64,000 nt of DNA from CAZPXH01 sp964591085 (GTDB lineage: Bacteria; Spirochaetota; Spirochaetia; DSM-27196; CAZPXH01), in contig CAZPXH010000004.1 of the NCBI GenBank assembly GCA_964591085.1, positions 62,001 through 126,000 on the forward strand, written 5' to 3'. The position numbers and the translations under genes are program-made. Shown here piece after piece: positions 17,115 through 24,200 of the stretch. Under the pieces are notes generated by a model. That model was given only the letters and a program-made list of their open reading frames with translations, was not told where the DNA came from and searched no databases. Numbering within the stretch: position 1 is the first letter of the stretch; every line of letters begins with the position of its first letter.

Positions 17115-17594
17115 GTGATTGTGAGCGTCATTGCCGGACTCACCGATACGCAGGAACGCTATCTGGAGAGCATTTACCGCCTCTGCGTGGAGCACGGGGA
17201 GGCACGCCTGGGCGCGATTGCGTCGGACCTGGGGGTGGCGGCACCGAGCGCGCGTGGCGTAGTACAGAGCCTCGCGGAGCACGGTCTGGTTGAGTACCCG
17301 CGCTACGGGCAGATCACCCTCACCCCCGCGGGTTCCGAGGCCGGACGAAGCCTGGTACTGAGACACCGGGCAGCCCTGGATTTTCTGCAGAACGTGCTTG
17401 GCGTGAGCGCAGAGCTTGCTGAGCTGGCGGCAGCGGACATGGAGCACGACCTGCCGGGTCCGGTGCTGTGCAGACTTGTGCAGTTTGTGGAGCACTATCA
17501 CAGCAGTGTCACCAGCAAGTACCGCTTCAATACGAACTGCGCGAGCCTCTGCGACCGCCGCTACACCGTTGATTGCCTGAAACCGCAGGTATAG
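17115..17594 (+). CDS. DtxR/MntR-family metal-dependent transcriptional regulator
   Basis: 159 residues. An N-terminal winged helix (LTDTQERYLESIYRLCVEHGEARLGAIASDLGVAAPSARGVVQSLAEHGLVEY) is followed by the DtxR dimerisation and metal-binding region (LVLRHRAALDFLQNVLGVSAELAELAAADMEHDL). The latter carries the characteristic H/E/M-H ligand positions. The C-terminal tail contains three Cys (NCASLCDRRYTVDC), unusual for MntR. Such proteins sense Mn2+ or Fe2+ and control metal uptake. It is the last gene of the eno run, starting 3 bases after the oxidoreductase stop with GTG 17115 (a second GTG at 17121 is possible). No transporter target is in the window. Confidence 0.85.
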   Translation: MIVSVIAGLTDTQERYLESIYRLCVEHGEARLGAIASDLGVAAPSARGVVQSLAEHGLVEYPRYGQITLTPAGSEAGRSLVLRHRAALDFLQNVLGVSAELAELAAADMEHDLPGPVLCRLVQFVEHYHSSVTSKYRFNTNCASLCDRRYTVDCLKPQV

Positions 17595-17733
17595 GAACAA
17601 TTTCAAAGAGGTACTGGCGCTCTTTGGGATTTCGGTTCATGATACGCGGGAATCGGACTATCGATTCTCTCAGCGCTTCGTGGTGCCACGCTGCGCTGGG
17701 GAAAGATACCAATGGCACATGAGGAGTTGTCGG

Positions 17734-18018
17734 ATGAATATTTACGTGGGGAACCTTCCCTACAGCATGGACGACGACGGGCTTCGCGCCGCGTTTGAGC
17801 AGCACGGAACCGTTACGTCGGCCCGCGTGATCATTGATCGGGAATCCGGTCGCAGCCGTGGGTTTGGGTTTGTGGAGATGTCGGATGATGCGGAAGGAAG
17901 AAACGCGATCACCGCTATGAACCAGGCAGACTTCGGTGGACGGCAGCTGAAGGTCAACGAGTCACAGCCTCGTGACCGCGGATCACAATCGTCCAGGGAC
18001 CGCGGACCGCGCTGGTAG
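17734..18018 (+). CDS. RRM-domain RNA-binding protein
   Basis: 94 residues from ATG 17734, chosen over an upstream in-frame start because GAGGAG lies 8 bases before it and RRM proteins begin exactly here. The fold is a single RNA recognition motif: RNP2 is NIYVGNLPY (residues 2-10), RNP1 is SRGFGFVEM (about 40-48). A short Arg/Ser/Gln tail (ESQPRDRGSQSSRDRGPRW) follows. Such small glycine/arginine-tailed RRM proteins occur in cyanobacteria, spirochaetes and others and often respond to cold. Monocistronic, ended by a strong terminator. The 139 bases before it hold no gene I can support. Confidence 0.93.
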   Translation: MNIYVGNLPYSMDDDGLRAAFEQHGTVTSARVIIDRESGRSRGFGFVEMSDDAEGRNAITAMNQADFGGRQLKVNESQPRDRGSQSSRDRGPRW

Positions 18019-18046
18019 AGCACTCCCGCGTTGCGGGAAACTTGGA

Positions 18047-18075
18047 GGGCACCGCCACGGCGGTGCCCTTTTTTT
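18047..18075 (+). terminator. rho-independent terminator after the RRM gene
   Basis: GGGCACCGCC, a 2-base loop and GGCGGTGCCC are followed by seven T: a 10-bp perfect stem with T-tract. A smaller CCCGC-GTT-GCGGG hairpin precedes it. It also separates the RRM gene from the convergent tRNA-Leu. Confidence 0.95.
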
Positions 18076-18076
18076 G

Positions 18077-18160
18077 TGCCGGCGGTCGGACTCGAACCGA
18101 CACAGTGTCTCCACTACCAGATTTTGAGTCTGGCGCGTCTACCAGTTTCGCCACGCCGGC
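18077..18160 (-). tRNA. tRNA-Leu (CAA)
   Basis: On the minus strand a 7-bp acceptor stem (GCCGGCG with CGCCGGC) and a D-arm with GGTAGACG are seen. The anticodon arm CCAGA-CTCAAAA-TCTGG gives anticodon CAA, and a long variable arm (TAGTGGAGACACTG) marks a class II tRNA. The T-arm contains GGTTCGAGTCC. Discriminator A is at 18077 and CCA is not encoded. It reads the codon TTG. Confidence 0.95.
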
Positions 18161-18247
18161 GGGGCGGTAGGAACAACCGGGGCTTTTCCGGTATACCTAA
18201 AGCTATATCTTAGCAGCTGTGAATGGAATACTGACGAGGAGGAAGCT

Positions 18248-18808
18248 TTGCATCCTGCACTGATCGCAGCCTTGAGTGTGCTCACGTTTCTCGGTGCCGC
18301 TATCGGGATGGAATTTGTCGCCCGCTTCATGCACAAGTACGTGATGCATGGTACCGGATGGTGCCTGCACTACGACCACCACAACAAGAGCGGACGCAAG
18401 TTCCAGAAGAACGATCTCTACGCGCTGTTCTTCGCCGGAACGAGTTTTGTACTGATCTACTTTGGCATGCGGATCAAGATCATGCCGATGTGGACTGCGG
18501 GATTCGGCGTAGCTCTGTACGGCGTGGGCTACGTGCTGTTTCACGACATCATGTATCACGGCCGAATTCGGTGGCTGAAACTCAAACCGAAACACCCCTA
18601 CCTGAAGCGGATCATCAACTCCCATAGGCTGCACCACGCAACCGTTATGCAGGGCGGTGCCATCAACTACAGCTTTCTCTGGGCATCACGGAAATTCAGC
18701 CCGGAGAACCAGGCGGAAGTAGACAGAATGCTCTCTCAGATTCGTGACTACCAGATGGAATTGAAGCGGCGCAGTCGCCAGGATTCGGTCGGGACCAAGA
18801 CGTCCTAA
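18248..18808 (+). CDS. CrtZ-like beta-carotene hydroxylase / fatty acid hydroxylase superfamily
   Basis: 186 residues from TTG 18248 with GAGGAGGAAG just upstream. Membrane-embedded di-iron hydroxylase with histidine clusters in CrtZ order: FMHKYVMHG, then HYDHHN, then HDIMYHGR, and NSHRLHHA. Hydrophobic helices lie at the N-terminus (LIAALSVLTFLGAAIGMEFVA) and around residues 55-75 and 85-105. CrtZ adds hydroxyl groups to the beta-ionone rings of carotenoids. No other carotenoid gene is nearby, so substrate assignment is by family only. Divergent from tRNA-Leu. Confidence 0.82.
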   Translation: MHPALIAALSVLTFLGAAIGMEFVARFMHKYVMHGTGWCLHYDHHNKSGRKFQKNDLYALFFAGTSFVLIYFGMRIKIMPMWTAGFGVALYGVGYVLFHDIMYHGRIRWLKLKPKHPYLKRIINSHRLHHATVMQGGAINYSFLWASRKFSPENQAEVDRMLSQIRDYQMELKRRSRQDSVGTKTS

Positions 18809-18828
18809 GCCGGGCAATCGGGCTCCGC

Positions 18829-20418
18829 ATGCGCCACAGGTGGCGCGACCAAGACCGTCGCCGGTGCCGGCGGCAGCCCGAGGTCGCCAGGAATACCGGA
18901 GCTTCACCACTGTGGCTGCTCCCCGCAGCGCTCTTGCTTTTTGTCCTTGGCTGCGCCTCAACCCCGGAAGACCCACTCGCTGATATCGCTGGCCGGATGC
19001 CGGTTCCGGTTGCAGAGGCGCTGGTTCCGCTACTGTCAGACCTCGCGCCGGAAACACGGGAAGAACCCCTGGTCCTGCTGGGTGCCGCGCTCGGTGAGCG
19101 GGGCTTTCTGGAACTGAGTCGCGATCTGGCCGCAACCTTTGGACTCCCTGCTGCCTTCCTGGAGCTTGATTCGCCCGTGCGTCCGCTGCATCGGATCAGC
19201 AGAATCGGCACGATGCTCATCGCGAGCGGCCAGCCGGAGGTGGCACTAGCGTTCTGGGAGGCCGCACTCCTGCGATTGCGTCAGACCGGCCGGACTCGGG
19301 AACTGGCAACCGGTGGTATCGGTACCATCCTCACGGCATCATTCCAGCAGGGTGAAACGGGGCTTGGGGTTGTCCGGGAAGTTGCAGAGCTTGCCTTTGT
19401 TCTCGGCGATCCGCGGGACCGCGCCATTGTGCTCCTGGACATTGTTGCGCTGTATCGGGTCAACGGGGTCCCGGGCTCGGTTGAGGAGCTGTTCGGTCAG
19501 GCCGCGGCGGCAGCCGCCGCAATCCAGCGACCCCTGCAGCGGGCGGAGGTTTTCACGCGCATCGGGCGGGAGTACTCGCTGGAGGGTGATGCCGAGCGCG
19601 CGGAGACCTTCACCGGACGCGGGCGGCAGATCACCGAACTCCAGGACCTGAGCAGCCTGGATTCCGTGGCCAGCGACGCGCTGCGATCCCTGGTTGTCAC
19701 CGAATTGCAGCAGCAACAGATCGGTTACGTCACCCGACTGATCGGCCGTGTTGGAGATTCGGCAACGGCGGCGGAACTCTATCGGGTGTTTGGCGACTAC
19801 TTCCTTGCGCAGGAGCAGGAGGAGTCCGCCGGCACCGCCTACAGCATTGCTCTGGCCACGGCCGGGTCTGCCGACACAGACCCCGAGATCATCACCGCCT
19901 CCCGGATTCTGTTGAGCTACATCAGTGCGGGTAGCTCTGCTCTGCCGGAAGACGCGCTCCGCAGGCTGCAAGCGGATCGCGCACAATCAATCCGGCGTGC
20001 CGCTGCCGGGCCGGCCGGGGCAGACATCATGGCGGCCCTGCTCCTGAGGGGAACCGCTGACGCGGTGCAAGCGGTACTGAGCGGTCCCGAGCTTCCGCTG
20101 CAGGGGCTGATATCCGGCCTGCAGACCATCGGCCGTATCGCAGGATCAGATGCCGGGTTGTCTGCGGAGGTGGTGACAATTGTGCGGGAGACCGCTGCGC
20201 AGGCGGGCTCTGAAGTCCGATCAGGGGTTTCAGCAGCACTGGCAGCAATAGGAAACCCGGACACCGCAGCCGGGCTGGCTTCCAGTCTGCCGGACGCAAG
20301 AACCATGGCGGTACCGGCTGCCGCCATTGCGGCCGCCCAGCTGGCGTCTGCAGCGCTGGACAGAGACGCGGAACGGCTCCTGGTCACCCGTCTGCAGGAA
20401 CTATCTCCGATCCAGTGA
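18829..20418 (+). CDS. hypothetical lipoprotein with helical repeats
   Basis: 529 residues. A long basic N-region precedes a hydrophobic stretch and a spirochaete-style lipobox (LLLFVLGC, Cys 42), predicting a lipid-anchored envelope protein. The mature part is Ala/Leu-rich and helical with TPR- or HEAT-like character, for example AERAETFTGRGRQITEL and GVSAALAAIGNPDTAAGLASSL. The long N-region suggests that the true start could lie further in, but I see no clear alternative with a ribosome site. Starts 20 bases after the hydroxylase stop. The 3' end overlaps the convergent UMP kinase by 35 bases. Function unknown. Confidence 0.72.
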   Translation: MRHRWRDQDRRRCRRQPEVARNTGASPLWLLPAALLLFVLGCASTPEDPLADIAGRMPVPVAEALVPLLSDLAPETREEPLVLLGAALGERGFLELSRDLAATFGLPAAFLELDSPVRPLHRISRIGTMLIASGQPEVALAFWEAALLRLRQTGRTRELATGGIGTILTASFQQGETGLGVVREVAELAFVLGDPRDRAIVLLDIVALYRVNGVPGSVEELFGQAAAAAAAIQRPLQRAEVFTRIGREYSLEGDAERAETFTGRGRQITELQDLSSLDSVASDALRSLVVTELQQQQIGYVTRLIGRVGDSATAAELYRVFGDYFLAQEQEESAGTAYSIALATAGSADTDPEIITASRILLSYISAGSSALPEDALRRLQADRAQSIRRAAAGPAGADIMAALLLRGTADAVQAVLSGPELPLQGLISGLQTIGRIAGSDAGLSAEVVTIVRETAAQAGSEVRSGVSAALAAIGNPDTAAGLASSLPDARTMAVPAAAIAAAQLASAALDRDAERLLVTRLQELSPIQ

Positions 20419-21082
20419 ACTGCCGACCCTCCAGAATGGCGAGGGTGTTATCCGTGTCCCGTCCGCTCGCGATCACCACCCGAAGGTCGGCGCTCTCAGC
20501 CCGCCGGGAAGCAACCGGGTCAAAGGGGACGTTGGTTCCCGGCTGCCACTCATCGCCCACCATTCGCCGAAACTCCGGCCAGGTGATGCGCGCGACGGGA
20601 CGGGCATCCGGGTTGTGTCTGGGATCCTCCGTGAACAGCTGGGTAATGTTGCTGAGATTGATCAGTGTTCGCGCACCGGCGTGCTCGGCAAGGAGCACCG
20701 CGTCGTAGTCGGTGGAAAATCCGGGTTTCCAACCGGCACCAATCAGGATGCTGCCGGTGAATACCGGTGCCACGGAGGGATCCTCCACTACCGGGTCCAT
20801 GCACAGATCCGCCAGGACCACGCGCAGGAGTTCTGCATTCAGCCGGGTTGCGCGGATACCAACGGCGTCAAGACATCCCGCATCCGCTACGCCGAGGTCC
20901 CTCGCGGCAGCCTGGTAGCGGCGGGCAGGTGCGCCACCGCCTACAACAATGACCAAACGGCGCTGTGGGTCAGAATCCAGGTAGGCGCGAATCATGCCGG
21001 AGAATCCGCGGATCATTCCGCTGTCGGGCCATTCAGGGGAAACTACAGAACCCCCGAGGGAGATCACGGCAGTGCTGCTCAT
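20384..21082 (-). CDS. pyrH: archaeal-type UMP kinase
   Basis: 232 residues from ATG 21082; an in-frame TTG 30 bases upstream has no advantage. Amino acid kinase fold: AVISLGGSVVSPEWPD, VIVVGGGAPARRYQAA, VGIRATRLNAELL, STDYDAVLLAEHAGARTLINLSNI, FTEDPRHNPDARP, then FDPVASRRAESADLRVVIASG. The pattern and short length match the archaeal-type uridylate kinase rather than the standard bacterial PyrH. It phosphorylates UMP to UDP. Bacterial occurrences include spirochaetes. Its 3' end overlaps the lipoprotein gene on the other strand by 35 bases. Confidence 0.86.
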   Translation of the reverse strand: MSSTAVISLGGSVVSPEWPDSGMIRGFSGMIRAYLDSDPQRRLVIVVGGGAPARRYQAAARDLGVADAGCLDAVGIRATRLNAELLRVVLADLCMDPVVEDPSVAPVFTGSILIGAGWKPGFSTDYDAVLLAEHAGARTLINLSNITQLFTEDPRHNPDARPVARITWPEFRRMVGDEWQPGTNVPFDPVASRRAESADLRVVIASGRDTDNTLAILEGRQFTGSEIVPADG

Positions 21083-21169
21083 GCAGCCATGATCAGTCAC
21101 GGGAGGCAACAAGGCAAGGTAGCGGACATGGGCTAAACGCCTGCGCCTCTGACCGGTATATTTACGGAG

Positions 21170-21913
21170 ATGGCAGCGGATATCTCGCGAATCCTGAACG
21201 AATGGGACTACGATCCGGAGAACTCAGTCCGGATCATCACCGCCGACAACGGCAGGAGCGTGCTCCAGGTTCGTCAACCAATGGGAATTGAGCAGTACGA
21301 GCTGGATGGGCGTCCGGATGGGCGGGAGTCCTTTGGCCACAGCACCGTGCTGGAGGAGATTGATGCACGCTTGAGCGTATGGATGTCCGAGCACGGCTCG
21401 GAAGATGGGTTCAGCATTGGACGCGAGGATGCCGCGCGCCTTCAGGGCGAGGGCGTGATGTTCTATTACCGCTACTACCTGTTGTTCCATCTCAACGACT
21501 TCCCGCGGGTGGCCCGGGATACATCGCATAACCTCCGCCTCTGTGACCTCATGGAACGCTACTGCGAGCACGAGGAAGACCGGATTTCTGTCCTCCAGTA
21601 CCGGCCCTACATTCTTCGAATGCACGCCATGGCCTTGAGCATGGAAGCGGTGCAGCAGAACCTGGTTGAACAGGCGGTCAGCACGCTTGAGAGCGCAATT
21701 GCCGAGATAGAGGCCCTGGACGACATCCCCACGCCACCGTTCCAGTTTGAGCGCCCCCGCTCCGCAAGCTACCTGCGCGCCGCATTGGAGCAGGTTCGGG
21801 AGAACTACGCCGGTCCCCGGGAAAAGCTGGAGCAGGAACTGGAAGCAGCCGTCAGTGAGGAGAACTACGAGCGCGCAGCGGAGATCCGTGATCGGCTGGA
21901 GGAGCTTGAGTAG
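21170..21913 (+). CDS. UVR-motif protein, spirochaetal hypothetical
   Basis: 247 residues. The C-terminus (about 205-247) has a UvrB/UvrC-type motif, REKLEQELEAAVSEENYERAAEIRDRLEELE, which mediates protein-protein contacts. The N-terminal 90 residues form a distinct domain (ILNEWDYDPENSVRIITADNGRSVLQVRQPMGIEQYELDGRPDG), and the centre is helical. No signal or membrane segment. A TATATT hexamer ends 7 bases before the ATG. It begins a long plus-strand run with lolA 50 bases downstream. The role is unknown; it could partner a Clp- or Uvr-like protein. Confidence 0.75.
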   Translation: MAADISRILNEWDYDPENSVRIITADNGRSVLQVRQPMGIEQYELDGRPDGRESFGHSTVLEEIDARLSVWMSEHGSEDGFSIGREDAARLQGEGVMFYYRYYLLFHLNDFPRVARDTSHNLRLCDLMERYCEHEEDRISVLQYRPYILRMHAMALSMEAVQQNLVEQAVSTLESAIAEIEALDDIPTPPFQFERPRSASYLRAALEQVRENYAGPREKLEQELEAAVSEENYERAAEIRDRLEELE

Positions 21914-21963
21914 GAGCCGCTCGCCTTGACAGCGCTCTGGCGGGGGAACATCATCGCCCATCA

Positions 21964-22653
21964 ATGATGCGTCGAGCTGTTCTCTGTCTGGTATTCGCTT
22001 CGCTGAGCTTGAGCGCGGCGGCGCAGGAGTTCATTACCGCCACCCAATACTTTGAGCAGGCCGCAGATCGCTACAGCGGCATACAGAGCTATTCCGCTGA
22101 TGTGACCATCTCGGTCAGTGATGAAGAAATGGTCGGCGAGCTGGTGTACCTTCGCCCGAGCCTTCTCCGAATTGACTTCAGCCAACCGGCCGAGCAGGTT
22201 ATCGTCTCCGACGGCGCCCTCCTCTCCGTATTTGTTCCACAGAACAACGTAGTGCTTCAGCAGCAGCTGCGGGCAAGAAGCGGGGACGACTTCACCGGCC
22301 TGGCAACCCCGGAGGGTCTTGCTCTTCTGCGGCAGGGTTACAGCATTGCCTACACGCAGGGGCCGGATCCGCAGCCGCTGGACGGCCCGGATGTGGTCAA
22401 CGGTTCCCGGGAGCCGGTAGTAAAGCTGACTCTCACTCGTCGCCGGAGCAATGAAGGCTTCCGCCAGATTGAGCTTGCCTTTGGTGCGAACGGGCTGATT
22501 CGTCGAATCACCGGCACCACCATCAGCTTCCAGCAGGTAACCATGGACTTTCGGAACATTGAAGTGAACCAACCGATTGCTGCAACGGTATTCGAGTACG
22601 ACGCTCCCGGAACCGCAAACACCACGGACAACTTCCTGTTCGGGCCACAGTAG
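21964..22653 (+). CDS. lolA: LolA-family lipoprotein carrier protein
   Basis: 229 residues, signal peptide about 1-20 (VLCLVFASLSLSAAAQ). The mature part has the LolA half-barrel pattern: RYSGIQSYSADVTISVSDEEMVGELVYLRPSLLRIDFSQPAEQVIVSDGALLSVFVPQNNVVLQQQL. It continues with LTLTRRRSNEGFRQIELAFGANGLIRRI and an NIEVNQPIAATVFEYD ending. LolA shuttles lipoproteins across the periplasm. It is followed after 18 bases by the RodZ-like gene. The Borrelia genes recalled as BB0346 (LolA), BB0345 and BB0344 (UvrD) have the same order. Confidence 0.83.
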   Translation: MMRRAVLCLVFASLSLSAAAQEFITATQYFEQAADRYSGIQSYSADVTISVSDEEMVGELVYLRPSLLRIDFSQPAEQVIVSDGALLSVFVPQNNVVLQQQLRARSGDDFTGLATPEGLALLRQGYSIAYTQGPDPQPLDGPDVVNGSREPVVKLTLTRRRSNEGFRQIELAFGANGLIRRITGTTISFQQVTMDFRNIEVNQPIAATVFEYDAPGTANTTDNFLFGPQ

Positions 22654-22671
22654 GGACGGACGGAGCGCACG

Positions 22672-23847
22672 ATGGAGTCCATCGGCGAAAAGCTGACCCA
22701 CGCTCGTGAGGCTCGGGGTCTGAGCGTGGATCAGGCGTCCCGCGAGACCCACATCGCGCGGAGGTTTCTCCTCGCGCTGGAAGAGGAACGCTTCACAGAT
22801 CTTCCGGGGGAAACATATCTCCTGGGCTTCCTGCGGACCTACTCGGACTTCATCGGACTTGACGGTAAAACCATGGTCTCGCTGTACCGAAACACGCGGC
22901 TGCAGGAAACTGAGGCGCCTATTGAGCAGCTGATTCCGCCCAGAACCAGCCTTCCGCTTGGTCCTCTGTTGGCCGGACTCGCAGCCGTGCTCGTCATTGG
23001 GGCTTCGGTTCTCCTGATTCCACGCATCATCAATCGGGAACGCCCGGTGGCAGAGGAACCGAGTGGTCGGCTGCTGCCCTTTGCGGGCACGGTCCTGGAC
23101 GAACGCCTGCAGACCGGAGACCGGGTGCAGGTGACCGTTGGGGGTGAGCCCCGGACCATCCGTTTTGCGGGCCTGGAGAACGGACAGATCCTGCTGGAGT
23201 TTGGCGAGGCGAGGGTGTCTCTCCTCCCGGAGGAACGTCTGGATCTCGCCGAGCTGAGTCCCGAGCTGGAGGGCTTGCAGGTGAGCGCCAGGAATCCTTC
23301 CCAGGTTGCCGGAGGCTCCGCCGTTTTCCGCTTTGAACCCGTCTCTGAGACGCTGGACCTGGCGGCCGGGACGGCTGATGGCGGGGACCAGCCAGGCACA
23401 GATGCGGATTCAGAAGCTGGCTCGGCAAGCGGCGAAGCAGATGGCACGGAAGTCGGGGCGGGACGTACAGCAGGAAGCCGGCCTGCCGGATTGCTGGAGC
23501 CGCGGTTCCGCACGTCGGTTGGTGCACGGCAACGGGAGGTCCTGCGACTTCCGGTGGAGGCTCCGCCTGGCGGCTCCAGCGTGACCCTGGCCGCGAGCGG
23601 GAGCGTGCTGGTGCAGCTGGCCCCGGATGACGCCGGCGAGCGGTTGGAAACCCTGGGGAGCGGCGACTCCATCACGCTTACTTTTGGGAATGAGTTATCC
23701 GTCATCGCATCCAACTCTGCAGCGCTGACAGTGCAGGTAGATGGCACCCGGGTACCCTTTGGCGGCCCCGGTGGCATTGACGGTGTCCGCCTGGTCCGGA
23801 CCGGTGATGATGGCGCGACACGGGTGAGCATCGTCCCGGTATACTGA
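22672..23847 (+). CDS. RodZ-like HTH membrane protein
   Basis: 391 residues. Residues 1-75 are a RodZ-type Xre/HTH_25 domain (IGEKLTHAREARGLSVDQASRETHIARRFLLALEEERF, then PGETYLLGFLRTYSDFIGLD). One membrane helix lies at about 100-120 (LGPLLAGLAAVLVIGASVLLIP). A periplasmic part follows with two beta-rich segments of DUF4115 type and a Gly/Asp/Ala linker. RodZ links MreB to the cell-wall machinery and helps set cell shape; a similar cytoskeletal role is inference here. The second DUF4115-like copy (about 285-391) is unusual. The gene sits directly between lolA and the HIT gene (8-base gap). Confidence 0.8.
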   Translation: MESIGEKLTHAREARGLSVDQASRETHIARRFLLALEEERFTDLPGETYLLGFLRTYSDFIGLDGKTMVSLYRNTRLQETEAPIEQLIPPRTSLPLGPLLAGLAAVLVIGASVLLIPRIINRERPVAEEPSGRLLPFAGTVLDERLQTGDRVQVTVGGEPRTIRFAGLENGQILLEFGEARVSLLPEERLDLAELSPELEGLQVSARNPSQVAGGSAVFRFEPVSETLDLAAGTADGGDQPGTDADSEAGSASGEADGTEVGAGRTAGSRPAGLLEPRFRTSVGARQREVLRLPVEAPPGGSSVTLAASGSVLVQLAPDDAGERLETLGSGDSITLTFGNELSVIASNSAALTVQVDGTRVPFGGPGGIDGVRLVRTGDDGATRVSIVPVY

Positions 23848-23855
23848 TCCACGCC

Positions 23856-24200
23856 ATGCCCGACACCATCTTTGACCGCATTCTGGCCGGCGAGATTCCG
23901 TCGGATCCCGTCTACAGCGACGACATCGTCTATGCGTTCCGTGACATCAATCCCGCTGCACCGGTCCATGTCCTGGTGATTCCCAGAGACAGGAAGGCGT
24001 CTTTTGACGAGCTTGCGGAGGCGGATCCTGCGACAATTGGACGATTCTTTTCCCGCGTGTCCATGATTGCGCGGGAGCTGGGGCTTTCAGGGCCGGGATA
24101 TCGAATTGTGTTCAACCACGGTGCGCACGGACAGCAGACGGTTCAGTACCTGCACGCCCACATCATTGGAGGCCGACAGCTTCAGTGGCCGCCGGGCTGA
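23856..24200 (+). CDS. HIT-family nucleotide hydrolase (HinT-like) with altered triad
   Basis: 114 residues, the HINT1/PKCI length. It opens DTIFDRILAGEIPSDPVYSDD and ends with the typical GGRQLQWPPG. HIT proteins hydrolyse adenosine phosphoramidates. The usual HxHxH catalytic block reads QYLHAH here: the first His is Tyr 98, while His 100 and His 102, including the nucleophile position, remain. The codon is TAC at 24147-24149, one transition from CAC. Overlaps the UvrD start (TGATG at 24198). Confidence 0.88.
   Translation: MPDTIFDRILAGEIPSDPVYSDDIVYAFRDINPAAPVHVLVIPRDRKASFDELAEADPATIGRFFSRVSMIARELGLSGPGYRIVFNHGAHGQQTVQYLHAHIIGGRQLQWPPG

Noticed and set aside
22839..23969. 376-codon minus-strand frame opposite the RodZ-like gene
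   Set aside because: Ser/Arg/Pro-rich shadow frame with no domain, opposite a clear HTH-membrane protein.
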